From assembly GCA_013115125.1 (NCBI GenBank), contig JABANN010000062.1, positions 1 to 64,000 of the forward strand: DNA of 64,000 bases, written 5' to 3'. This document shows, piece after piece, positions 45,029 to 56,189 of this stretch. Below the pieces are notes generated by a model, which was not told where the DNA came from, did no database searches, and saw nothing but the letters and a program-made list of their open reading frames with translations. Position 1 is the first letter of the stretch. Each line of letters starts with the position of its first letter. This DNA is from Perkinsus olseni (taxonomy: Eukaryota; Perkinsozoa; Perkinsida). A program made the translations under genes and the position numbers.

Positions 45029-46365
45029 ATGCTAACGGTAGTACAAGGAAAAGAGAAGCATAACCTCACCCTAGACGACCGTACTCGGGTATCCGACGTT
45101 AAAGCGCAGCTCGAACCTATTACCGGCGTACCAGTAAGTCACCTCGGAAATGAAACAAGATCGAACGAAGCTGAGAGCAGGCGAAAGGGCAACGACTTTT
45201 GGTGAAGGGAAAGGAGCGAGATGATTCCGTCGTCCTCTCGTCTATCGGTGTTAAGGCGGGCTCGAAGGTCATGCTGCTGTTCACGAAGGAGTACCAGGTG
45301 GTAACGGAGTCGTACGTAGTGCGGTCGTTACGATAATTTCAGGCAAGAGCGTTTTCAAGGCCAGCTGTCTCGAACAAGGACTCCACTGATACAGGTAGTT
45401 TGCTATCATGAACTTGCATTCGATGGTATTGAAGAGGTTTTTTCAGAGGGCTCTGGTGGGCCTCTGGCGGAGCAGCATACGATACCGGTCATCGTGGAGA
45501 TCACCGTGGGGGGTGAGGGTGAATCGGTAGGACTGTTTGATGTTACGCTGGTGACCGCTTCTGCTCAGCCCTATGCTGTGTTGATGATCAAAAGCGGGTC
45601 GAAGGAGCATGCTGGGAGATACCATGTTAAGTGCATGAACGGGAACGTTACAATACGGGACGTGAAGGAGGCTGTTGGCCGGACCACGAGTAAGGCTCTT
45701 GCGACGGCTGGGAGGATTCGGCCTCCGATCAGGTGTCAAACCACAGTATATGCGGTTACTTGCTAAAGGGCGACAGGTATGTTACTGAATCGCCGTTTTC
45801 AAGTGTCTCCGAAGTCGACGCAGGTGCCTGACGAGAGCACCATTGAAGAGGTGGCTGGTCCCCAGAGCACTCTGGAGATGCTCATGCTGTTTAAGTACGG
45901 CTACCACATGCAGGTAACAGGACTGCTTTCGCGTCACACCTTGTTTGACTCCCTCATGAAGGTTGAGGGCTCGGTATGGCTAAAGCAGAGACAAGATGAG
46001 ATGAGCAGCCTCAAGGCGAAGTTGGAGCGCATGGAGAACTCGTTGAACCACAGAGGAGGGGATCTTGCTGAATTCTTGGTAACGTCTTCTTGCCTCAAGG
46101 ACGCTCGACGGCGCCGGCGGGCTCAGAATATTCCTGCCATCCTTATCAGATGCAATTGACGAAAGTTGGGGAGGTGGTGGGGAGCTATCTAGAGTCCGTG
46201 GATCATGTACCGCTGAGGTCGAGCTGCCTGATGGGTCACGAGCTATCCTAATGCTAGGTAACAGTGAACGAGTCCTTGCTGCCCGAGATGAAGCGGTTGA
46301 AGGAAGATTTACTGGCTGCAGATGAGAAGGTTAAAGAGCTCAATAGTCGTGTGCCATTAATATGA
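45029..46365 (+). CDS. Ubiquitin-like domain protein with coiled-coil C-terminus (BAG1-like?)
   Basis: Met at 45029 opens directly into a ubiquitin-like fold: LTVVQGKEKHNLTLDDRTRV and SDVKAQLEPITGVP, then an intron (donor GTAAGT at 45133, acceptor near 45182) and AKGQRLLVKGKERDD, SSIGVKAGSKVMLLF. Joining restores a complete UBL domain. A middle part near 45494-45766 contains DVKEAVGRTTSKALATAGRI. Later segments include STLEMLMLFKYGYHMQ, a charged helix WLKQRQDEMSSLKAKLERME, and a last exon SLLPEMKRLKEDLLAADEKV with stop TGA at 46365. UBL followed by a C-terminal helical bundle recalls BAG1-type Hsp70 co-chaperones, but I cannot confirm a BAG domain. Middle exons are tentative. Confidence 0.65.
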
Positions 46366-46707
46366 TTCCGAGTTTACGACTTGAGTTTGGTGTCTTTGTA
46401 ACGGTTAGCACACAAAGGACCATTGCCCGTGTACGATCATGCTGACCACAACGCAACCAAAGGAGTAACTTTAACAGAAGTCTATCTCAGAACGAGGTGC
46501 AGCTTGGGCCCGCAGGTTAACAAAAAGTCAGCGTCGTTAAGACAGGGTCGTGACACTGGCCACGTTGGCTGAGCCACGCTTCCAGATATCGTCATCATGC
46601 GGAACTAACGATAACAAATGAAGGCTGCGAGCGGCAAGGGTTGTTTGAAAGACAGAAGACCGTTGACAATAACACAGCGCATCCACCGTCGCTAGTGTTG
46701 AGGGCGA

Positions 46708-47136
46708 TCACATAGCAAGATACGTCTGAGCCTTATTGCATCTGGTGAGGAGGTAGTTCGTACCACCGATAGTCATATTCAGCTTATCACCCTCGTCGAT
46801 GTGCCTCATGGCGGCGAACTCATCCATAGTGAAGTAAAAACCATCCAGTTTACGATAGAGAACGTAGGGCTGTATGTGGCCTGTGCACCAGTGATAGTAG
46901 TATCTCACAACCCTCAACGCGCGCTTCTCCCTCCAGTGGGTTTCAATCCACCGCTTGTTCCATTGACGGTAATCGAGATGGGTGCTGTTCCAAAAGAGTA
47001 CCTCATGGCTGACCTTCAATTTGGTAAACCATGAGCCGTGAGTAGCCTGGACACAGTACATCCTAGGGAAGGTTTGTAGGAGCCCGATAGCTGCAGTAGT
47101 GACCGTGAACAGGAAGACGAGAATACGGGGCAGCAT
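46708..47136 (-). CDS. Small secreted or single-pass membrane protein, unknown family
   Basis: 142 codons from Met at 47136 to the stop at 46708, uninterrupted. The N-terminus MLPRILVFLFTVTTAAIGLL is a good signal peptide or signal anchor. The rest is rich in Trp, Tyr and His (HLDYRQWNKRWIETHWREKR, RVVRYYYHWCTGHI) with two possible N-glycosylation sites (NST, NMT). The ORF extends upstream of this Met without another ATG, so this start fits best. No family recognised and no similarity to the secreted family at 55-63 kb beyond the signal peptide. Confidence 0.5.
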   Translation of the reverse strand: MLPRILVFLFTVTTAAIGLLQTFPRMYCVQATHGSWFTKLKVSHEVLFWNSTHLDYRQWNKRWIETHWREKRALRVVRYYYHWCTGHIQPYVLYRKLDGFYFTMDEFAAMRHIDEGDKLNMTIGGTNYLLTRCNKAQTYLAM

Positions 47137-47341
47137 GAGGAGGAAGAATCGCGGGAGAAACGGACTGGGAGAGGTGCGGGAATGGTCGCGACTCGCGAGA
47201 CAACGAGCACTCGCCCTGCTGGCGCTACCACCATCTAGCGGCTGGGTTTGCAAAGCACGTTTGGCCGCCTGATCTCACGTCGCATTCGGACAGTCCAGAG
47301 CGTGACGCCGCAGCTGGATCGTGTGACGCCAGCGCGCTGCT

Positions 47342-47397
47342 CACTTCGTACTTCGAAGTGCGTAGGGACTCCCTACGCCTCCCTACTAGGGAGGCGT
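47342..47397. repeat. Cluster of three adjacent short hairpins
   Basis: Within 56 bases there are three inverted repeats: CACTT..AAGTG at 47342-47360 around the palindrome CTTCGAAG; GCGTAGGGA-C-TCCCTACGC at 47360-47378; and ACGCCTCCCT-ACT-AGGGAGGCGT at 47375-47397, both of the latter perfect. The second and third share bases, so they are mutually exclusive in RNA. They lie about 210 bp upstream of the small secreted ORF. Confidence 0.8.
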
Positions 47398-48059
47398 CGG
47401 TACGCGGGTTTCGTTGGTGGCTGAGATGATCTCCTTCCTAAATGCTACGTGTGTAAGCTTGCACCGTGTATCAATAAGTCCGAGCGGAGGAGCGAATCAG
47501 CAATTAGGCGAGAACATGCTCGCTGTCTAGCTCCCTTGCGGAGGTCAGAGGCGTCCTGTACAGTAGTGTGCCTCACACGACTCCGACTCTACCCTGGGCC
47601 GAGTACTCTGGAGTGCTAATGCTCAGCGGTCCTGATAAAGGGTTCCTAGCCCTATGGCTACAATCAGGTGTGTGGTAAGAGAATGCTCTAGTCGTTGTTT
47701 CGATCACATCATGGAGCGTCGTGTGCCCCTCGAGAGAAGAGCTGCTGACCTGGACGCGTATCCCATCTACCATGGCTCCATCTCCACCTCAACGGACAGC
47801 GGTGCACCGGGTGCAGTCCAAGACTTGGCACAACTCAAGGCCATCCCAGTGACGGAGAATCATTATGAGCCATGAGTGAGCATGGAAACCAGGCTGAGTC
47901 CGTTGGACTATACAATCAACTCCCTTTAGCCTGTGCATAGGGCTGCAGTCCCCTCGTTGATGAAGGGGACAGCACCGCAGGAGCTGTGGGGTCCCTTCGT
48001 CTCTCGGTAGCCTCACCGTCTGACCCATCCCCAGTATCTATTCCCCTGCCTAGCGCAAG

Positions 48060-51000
48060 AGTACGCGGAGCAACTCACCCGCTCTGGTCAAAAGGTAGAT
48101 CCCTTCTCGGACTCTCTTGCGCCACTTCAATGTCGGGTCCAACGGTACTCTGAAAAGGGCCACGGAAATGCCCACGGCAGCCGCCTGTGTGTCCCACCTG
48201 TACGTGGGCGCTGATAGACTGTAGTTAAGGCAGAGGAAGCCGAGGGCCTCTAGGGTTGGCAGTGACCAAATCCGCACTCTGAGATCCAATGCTCATAGGA
48301 GGAGAGAGACCGAATGGAGGATAGCACGCCGGCCAGAGGGGTACGAGGCCATGATCATGCGGACGAGCGGGCACGCGAGCTGGCCCTCACTTCCGATCGA
48401 GCGACACTGTCACTATCGCAACCTCTGAGTCCACGTCGAGCACTTCATCATCATCCGACAGCGGAAGGATCGCGATCTGGGTAATAGCGTCATCGTGTGC
48501 TTTACGACGAGCAATCAGAGGGAGAGGAGGAGGAGACTGGCAGGCACCTGAGGAATTGAACATCGGAGACCACACGCGCCTCGACCGATGATGGCAATGT
48601 CGTTAGGGCTGTGGCCGAACGACTTGCAGTGGAGAAAAGAGCAAGGCGAATGCCAAACAAGAATCTACTTTTTTGGGAAATCTTGTGATATTGAGCGTAA
48701 GGACGGCGTCCGCGAGTATGGCGTGAGAGAAGCCGGAGTTAGAGCAAACACGGAGGGAGGGAAATCTTGGTCGCAGCTAGCAGCCCCACAGGCAGGCCTC
48801 TCCAAGTTGGTCCCCGCCTTACCTTCGCCGGTGGAGACTCTCCTCTGTTGAGGCACACTAGTGAGCTCGAAGATGTCGCTGCAGAGGGGCCGCGCACACT
48901 CGGCAGCGTCCGAGCTTGGACCGCGCGCATCATCGGAAGCTTTGATTGGCGGCGCATGTAGATCATGTACGTGCAAGCCTCCATTCGCGTCACCTGAGAT
49001 TTAAGAGAAGCGCCAGCACGGCCTCGAGGAACCGACCTATGACGACCAACTGTTGGCCTCTGATGCTGATCGAGCTGACAAGCGGCTCAAGAATCAAGAT
49101 CACTCAAGAAAGGGCGGTGCCTCACAGCATTGCAGTGAGCGACGCCGCCACCGAGTGCATGGCGGTAGGGTTGGTGCTGTTCCAGGCGTAGAGGCAGGAC
49201 CAGCGCGAGGAGATAGGAGCACTGGCAGGGGAGGGTGGTGTATCACGCCCTCGCTGCGGCAGGGGAGTTACCTCATGCTCCACAATGAAATGACGCCGGC
49301 CCGATCGGCAACGACGAGTAGGGGTGCAGCCGAGGTGGGGTGCGCCCACGACAAGGCCTACGACGGGAGGGCTGTGAAAGTGGGATTAAGGGAGGGTTGA
49401 AACACCCACCACCAAGGGGTGCTTGAACTGGGACAGGCGCCCAGCGCGCTTGAGTGCCACGAAGTCGTATCTTCAGAAGACGATTACAAGAGGGCGTTGG
49501 TTGTGTGGCCCGCACATGATGCAGAGGCCATCCTCCCCACCGCTAGCTAGGAGGACTTCCTTGTGATCTGGCAGGGGATGAGGATGGGGACGAAGCGACT
49601 ATGTAGCCGTACTGCCATCGATAGGTGGGGACATCGCGAGACATGTGACGCCTGAACCTTGGCAGTGCTGCCTGAACTCGGCCATGGTCGTTGGTGTAAC
49701 CCTGGGCGGCACTGGGGAGTCCGACATAGCAGCTAAGATACGGGTGGGGTTCACCCATGCAGGCGACAGAGAAGGTCGTACATTGGGTAGATATCCTAAT
49801 GTGGTGCACCCTTACAACACCATCCCACCCCGCGGAGACCAGCCACTTGCCGTTACCGAACTCCGGAGCTACTGTAGGATGTGGCTGACGTCTTTCTCGT
49901 GCGATTCGAAGCGAAGCAATAAGCTTCCACTGCGGACATTGTGAGCGGTGACCTTGAGGGCAGCTAATGGTGAGAGGCCTTGGTCGGAGGCATCCCACCT
50001 GCCCTTTGGCGTTGCCGATATAAATACGTTTCTGATTCGGGGATACTGCAGATGCCGTGACTTCAGAAGTGCTAATATCCTTCACAGTGCGCAAGGGTCT
50101 CCCTGATAGAAAATGAGAAGTGGCTTCCACTGTTTCTAGAACTAGCACGCCACTGGAGCGGAGTGTCTACAGTAACCTCCAGGCGGTATGATGGGAGCCT
50201 GACGTACCCGTCGCTGCTGACCAGAAACGTATATGTCGGCCGGACACTGTCATCAAATTGCCCAGTTCGCTGCAATATTCCACACTCGTAACCTGATGAA
50301 GCGAAGAGCCCCGCAGCCTCGGCCGGGAAAGCTTACTCCAAGGGTGTCGGTGGCGTCGGCCTTCTCAGCCACATTGGTCTTGTAGTTGTAAAACAACACC
50401 TGGCCGTTACTGGTGCCCGCGGCCAACCTCTGACAAGCACGAGTTGGAGGCCACTGGTAGTGATGCATGTGATGCTACGGAGTATTTCGACATGTAGCAG
50501 ATGGTGTTGAACTCCTGTAGTGCACCGCCTACTGAAGCACCTGACGCTCACACCGACGACCCATATCGCGCAGTACATTGAGCGCGGGGAACCCCAGAGG
50601 AGCTTCCCATTTTGGAGAACTGGGATTATGTCCGAGGGCCGAGCGTAGACGAAGGAATACTCACCCACGCGACCATGTGTGCCGGCCGTGGCTGGCGACG
50701 AGCCGCCGAAGGTCTGAACGCATCTGCAAAGGGCGGTGGGCCTCAGATTTCCATGAAGGCCTTCATGCCAACCTGAAGTTTCGAACGTCCCAGAGCTTCA
50801 TAACACCGCCGATGTCAGCCGTGATAACTTGCGGCGTGTCCCTGACAACCTCAAGGCCACACAAAGCTCTGTCATGTCCTGTTAGCCTGGAGATAGCAGA
50901 GAGAGGTAGTGAAAGAGGCAAAGCTGGGCATGACTCTTGCCTGAAGATCGGCTCTTTCTCGGCGTAAGGGTTCCAGACCAGAGCATGGTTCTCAAGTCCG

Positions 51001-53357
51001 GCAGTGAAGACGCAATGATAAGGATGGTCGTAGACGACCGAGTGGACCTCCTTTTTGTGGCCTACCATTGATTATGGCCACAAATCCCGGACGGACGGCA
51101 TCGATGCCCAGGTGATGGAGTTACCTCGAAGAGCTCTCTTCGGCCTCACAGTGCCGATGTCCCACATGAGGACGGTGCTGTCGGTACTGGCCGTCGCTAG
51201 TAAGTTCATGTCGCTTATCCTCTCCATCGTCGTTATTGCACCTTCACAAGATCCTCCCTGCTGAGTAGTTCAACGACACAACGCAATCTCTTGAATACTC
51301 AGCGGACGCACCCAGGATGGAAATAGATCAAGCCTGGCGTCAGCAACCCAGCAAAGCTCCGATTTTCTGTAGCGCTCAAGTGGTCCGGTAGGGGAACTCG
51401 CTAAGTAGATTCTGATAAAGATTCATCCACTACGGTGTTGGTGCATTATTATGTGTGAGCTGTGTTAGCGCCGCTGCACCCGTAGGGGGTCTACATGTTG
51501 CCGGCTGTCACTCGCTACGCTAGAGCTCTGATTTTGTCTGATATTGCTAGATGATTATGTCACATAATGGCCGCACACTAACGCGGTTGCGCCCAGGAGG
51601 GCCTCGAAAATCGAATAGCGTAGGGGGGCCCATTACTATAAGGAGCATACTGCGCTCCCTGTCGCAGAGGGCCCCTAAGCGTTCCTCCTTGCGGGGCCCT
51701 GAAACTCTCTTCCAAAAGTTTCACCTTACGTAGTGGCGGCCCATAATTTATGTGATTGGAATCATTTAAGTTTGAGGTGAACCACTCCAATATTCATTTG
51801 GTTGTCGGGTTACTCGAGCAAGAGTGTGCCGGGATGCGTCACCTTCGTGAAATCCATTCCTCGTTGCACCGATCTTCCAAGCATTCAAGTCCCACTGATT
51901 GAGACTCCCGTCCATCCCTCCCGAGAACAGGACTGATCAGTGATAGTCCCTCGTTATTTGACTCTTGGCGTGAGTTTTCAGCTGACGTACTTGTGTCGCG
52001 AAGGGATGAAGGTGATGGATCCTCCTCCAGACTAGTGTTGAACGGAAATAAGACCACTTGTATCTGCCATCGAGCACGACAAATCAAGGGCATCCTGCTA
52101 GGAATACCCCAGCGCAGATGGGAAGCGAAGCTCAGTAGACGGCCGCCATCGATGACACCAGCGCTGTGGCCTGGGTGGGCCCACATTCTTCGACACAAGT
52201 CGGGATCGGAGTCTCCACTTGATAGACCTGGCTGTTGACGGCCTTCCATCGTCGACAGCGGACGTTCTATCGGTGCGTCCTTGGTCTAGCAGCTCCGCTC
52301 TCTGAATATTCACTTTTCGACAGAATCTATTCCGGGCAACCACCGAGTACAACTCACTGCGACACTCCAGAATGAAAGGGTTTTATCCGTGCCGGCAGAG
52401 ACCAGCCCGGCTCCGAGCTCGCAGGCCGTGATAACGCTACCTCGATGGCCCTGTAACTGCGACCGAAGGAATTTGCCAGGCCTCCGAATCTGAGGTCCAC
52501 CTCGGCGAGAAGTAGGCAAGTATCCGGGTCATAGAGCTGTGTGTTGGGGGATGCGTGTGCGATACACAGCAGCGTGTCCGAGCGAGGGAGGTAGGAGATC
52601 TTCTCGACAGAGGTCTGGTCGGGTGTTTGATAATTTTTGGGCGCTCGAGCGAGAGGCTACACCAGTCCCTTTCTGTTGTATAAAGGAGCTACTCTGATGG
52701 TACGTCCGTAGGGCCTCGGTCTTGTCTGCCGTCTCTGAAAGGGTGATGATCTCGCACACAGAAGGACGACCCCACTCGAGGCGTAGTGTTGTTTCGCGTC
52801 TACCGTGGGCGGCGCCGATGACATCCTCATCTACCGACTCTAACTGTCCATCTTGTAGTAGATAGTTGCTGAGAAGGAGAGGGACTGCAAAGAGCTCGGC
52901 TGCCAGTGGAAGACGTGAAAGCTCATTGCTGCGGCTTAATGGTGAAGGAATATTAGTGGATCGGGAACACCAATCGCGCCCGGACTCCTACCTGAACAGC
53001 TCCCACGTGAGAGAGCCCGTGCTATGAACGTCAATATTGTGGAACCTGAGTGGCCGGCCTGCCTGCCTTCATGATTCACTGATGCCCACAGTTGGACGGC
53101 AGCGCACGACAACTGCGCCATCCAGAGTGGCACTGATGATTCTTGGGGCACACCAAGTTCCATCAGGGTCTGAGAGACGAGTAAAGGATTCGTCCGTGAC
53201 AGCGTTTGCAGCGGTGGACTTCCTGAGTGAGCGGCTCCAACTCTCGGCCACTGCCAGGTCCCGAAGCACAGCACTGCACCACTTCCACAAATTGTGCTAG
53301 GCACAAAGAGCCATTGAGCTGGAAGGCTTTTTCTAAGAACTCAAATCGGTCTACCAT
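48060..53357 (-). CDS. Large WD40-repeat protein of WDR49/EF-hand-WD type (multi-exon)
   Basis: Met at 53357 begins MVDRFEFLEKAFQLNGSLCL, an EF-hand-like helical start found ahead of the propellers in WDR49/WDR64-type proteins. WD repeats follow on the minus strand: LQGHRGSVITACELGAGLVS then AGTDKTLSFW near 52400; MNLLATASTDSTVLMWDIG near 51200; HKKEVHSVVYDHPYHCVFTA and LENHALVWNPYAEKEPIF, LTGHDRALCGLEVVRDTPQV, ADIGGVMKLWDVRNF (50763-51068), a block very like WDR49; CQRLAAGTSNGQVLFYNY near 50400; NQKRIYIGNAKGQ near 50000; GNGKWLVSAGWDGVVRVH near 49830; VLDVDSEVAIVTVSLDR near 48400; RVRIWSLPTLEALGFL near 48270. These proteins are linked to cilia/flagella in other eukaryotes, which would suit a flagellated zoospore stage (inference). 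End and many exon borders are approximate; about 14 or more exons are likely. Confidence 0.65.
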
Positions 53358-53689
53358 GAAAAGGGAGAGCACCTGGCGCGTGGAGCAACAGCCTGTCCGC
53401 GTACTGGCCGTGCTGTACCCCACCTTCCGAGCTGGCTCCATCATTGAGGATACTAACGATTCCTCCTGCTTAGTGAGTTGATGGCCATGATGACTAGGCT
53501 CTTCCGAAGCCCGTCGGCAATCTCGAGAGGTTGGGGCTTTCTGAGAGTTCAACGTCCTCGGTATCTTGATAGGATGCGGTTGAATAACCGAGCATGTCGG
53601 ACACGCTCAATGGAGACAGACTTGACACAAAGCAACGATCCTCTCAAGCAGGATGAGGGTTCACCTGTGGGCCCCCCATAGTCGTAGCA

Positions 53690-53812
53690 GCGTCTGTGAA
53701 TATATCCCAATGTGCCGCTTTCATGACAGGTGTGTATCCATGCTTAGATGGTGATAGTAACGCACGATGGCCGTCAACGGGCACCCCATTTGATAGAAGG
53801 TCTGTGTCGTCA
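53690..53812 (-). CDS. Ankyrin-like exon, gene extent unresolved
   Basis: A coding-looking segment with LLSNGVPVDGHRALLSPSKH followed by GYTPVMKAAHWDIF, matching the ankyrin pattern LL..G..VD.....G.TP.M.AA, then a donor GTGAAC near 53690. Upstream ORFs near 53829-54510 on the same strand may belong to it, for example a piece with PFINVARSAAGHLDVFKGI. Whether this is a separate gene or the 5' part of the WD40 gene is not clear. Confidence 0.35.
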
Positions 53813-54499
53813 AGGCCTGCTCAGGGTTCTACGCCAGTGCAGCTTTCCTGGCGGTAGCCTTACTCAAAGTTAGTGCCGGACGCTTCTTGTGTCCTAGCTC
53901 GTCTTGATCGTTCTCGTCATTGGAAGGCATTAGAGCGCACAACTGATAAGACCCCGGCCAGTGATGAGGACGGCCTCGAACAGAACAATTTACTTCCACA
54001 AAAAAGGCAGTTTTGGCGATCTCAGAATGTCCCGGATTTCGGAGAGTTTCCGTTGAATCCGTTGCTGAGCATGAAGATTCGCGACGCCAGGATTGCACGA
54101 CACGCGGATCAATGACGATGGGGCTGAGAATCAATGGCAGTCATCACTAAATCGTCATATATGCTGCGTGTATCTCTCGAGCATTAGAGTTTCATTGACA
54201 TGTGCCCCTTCAGCCACTGCTGAAAAGAGCGATACCGCCGCTGCCGCCCACCAACGAGCTGACATAGCGCGGAGCAATACATCTCGTACACCGCCCGCCT
54301 AGCATGATCATCATGACGAAGCTTTAGCAGTAGTAGTATGATGAAAACAGTTTGAAGGTTTAGCTGCGCTCGATGCCCTTGAAAACATCGAGGTGGCCAG
54401 CAGCCGATCGAGCCACATTGATGAAAGGAATCGCCGTCATTTTCAAAGCGATTGAGAACTCGCGCAGGCTCACATGATTCAACTAGGTGTGAATGTTCG

Positions 54500-54521
54500 T
54501 CATTTGCCATCTTGGCTCAAG
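54500..54521 (+). other. Spliced-leader-like sequence
   Basis: Bases 54506-54521 read gccatcttggctcaag, identical to the last 16 bases of the 22-nt spliced leader of Perkinsus/dinoflagellates as I recall it; the six preceding bases match only partly (about 18 of 22 overall). It is followed by ATG, not by a GT donor, so it is not an SL RNA gene. It could be a relic from a retroposed trans-spliced mRNA, or chance. No SL-RNA-like structure follows. Confidence 0.4.
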
Positions 54522-55108
54522 ATGCTTACTCATTACCCTGAAGACTTTCTCCTTAGTAGCGCTATTGTGGCTCTGTCCGATAGTCCGAGTGTATGCGGAA
54601 GAAGGAAACGAGCAAGACGGAATTTTACTGAATAGAATGGGAACGCGAGTGACGCAAGTACGAGACTTGAAGGAATTCGGTTCACGTAGTCGCACCGAAT
54701 GAGTGAATCAGCATCGGAAATGGCGATGCCAGGCGATGAGAGCTCAACGATCTCCTTAGAGAGGGCGTAGCATATACTTCGGGAGAGACGGACACGTCCG
54801 TTCGGACATCCTTACCAAAACTGGACGAATCCAAGACACACTTTCGAGAATAACGAAGAAGCCCGACTGAAGGCTAGAATGGGCTGTCTTGGTATAGCCA
54901 CTTGCGAAAACAGACAAAATATCGCATTTCTTGCATAAGGCTTGACTGATGGGTACATAAGAGCGGATCCTTGCAAGCCACAGGCTTCACAGCCTTGCGC
55001 AACAGGCGAAGCATATACAAAAATAACATAGAAGCCGGGCTTCGTAAATGAATGGCCAGTTTACTGCCCCGCTGATTCGCTCGAGGACACGAGGGTGTTA
55101 ATGGCCCT

Positions 55109-55741
55109 TCAGGCGAAGAAAAGACTCCACAACGTTACAGTGAGGGATCCATACCCCCTAGCTGTGAGTTTGATGGCGTTACCATCCGGATCATACTCCA
55201 GAATGGGTCCTGAGAGGAAAGGGTCACTCCTGGTGAAACACAATGCCTGCTTTTACTCATGTTGGTGTATGCTTCGGGTAGTAAGCTTTCATCGCTGATG
55301 CGCAGCTGGGTACCAACCATCTCGTAAGGAACATCTTCAACGACCAACGTCCTCATCCCCGAGATATCGACGACCCTATACAGGAAGTCGATAACTCAGG
55401 CAACATCGGAGTATACCCGCAAGCATGCATTACAGATTCTCCAGAACAGGAGCACTCCTCATGAAAGTTGCATAGATAGAAATACTGTGGCCGGCGAAGT
55501 CAAAACGGCCGTGGTAATGAGTGAAGGGGAGCGAAGCTGAATGGACCAACAAGTACAAGTCAGAGTGATAGGGGCCCTATCTGCGTCGGTCGTGGAGGAC
55601 CAGATAGAGCAGGAATAGCACTACTTGGCTCGGCTGTTGTCTGAGCATCGCAACTGAGAACGACGAGGTCGTTCATACATCGGTAGCAAATTGTTGCACT
55701 TACAAGCCTAAGTAGAAGAGTAGCAAGAGCCGACGAAACAT
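55109..55741 (-). CDS. Small secreted protein, new exon-modular family, member S3
   Basis: Five exons join without a phase error: 55704-55741 (38 nt, signal peptide MFRRLLLLFYLG), 55625-55653 (29 nt), 55434-55536 (103 nt), 55257-55375 (119 nt), 55109-55209 (101 nt, stop TGA), giving 129 aa. The 103-nt exon encodes FTHYHGRFDFAGHSISIYAT ending VLENL; the 119-nt exon encodes ISGMRTLVVEDVPYEMVGTQ and LLPEAY; the last exon starts PILEYDPDGNAIKLTARGYG. The product should be secreted after signal cleavage. This is the shortest form, with one copy of the module set that member S2 carries twice. No outside homology recognised; alternating hydrophobic residues suggest beta-sandwich modules (inference). 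Confidence 0.7.
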
Positions 55742-56189
55742 GATGATGATGATGACTTGTAGTGAATGTGAAAGTCGAATGTGTGTGAATGTGACGAGTT
55801 GTAGTGAGGGAGCATGTAATGCGTTTATAGCTTTTGTTGGGGAGTTCGGCGGCGCGCGCGTGTCCTACAAGAGAGCGGCAGCTTACCGCCGGCAAGTCGA
55901 TACTCAGATCGGATGCAAGTGTCTCCTGCCGGACAGCCCACTGGCGGGAGTTTACCGAAGAGCATTTCTGCTGAGCAATACCTCTGGGGTGGAGCGAAAG
56001 CCGCTTATCCTCGCGAACCGGAGGTGCACACGGGCTCGGATTCTCATGCGTATAGGACAGTCTCCGCAGGAAACGCAAGCGCCACACCGTGAGTGCCCTG
56101 GGACATGTCGCCGGATGTGGAAACATCATACCCCTCCCCTACACTGGCCTTCCCAATGCCTGATCATGAGGCACTGGGCGTAAATGATG

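Noticed and set aside
54500-54560. A spliced-leader RNA gene
   Set aside because: The match is not followed by a GT donor or by an Sm-like site and hairpin; only a relic or chance match is tenable.
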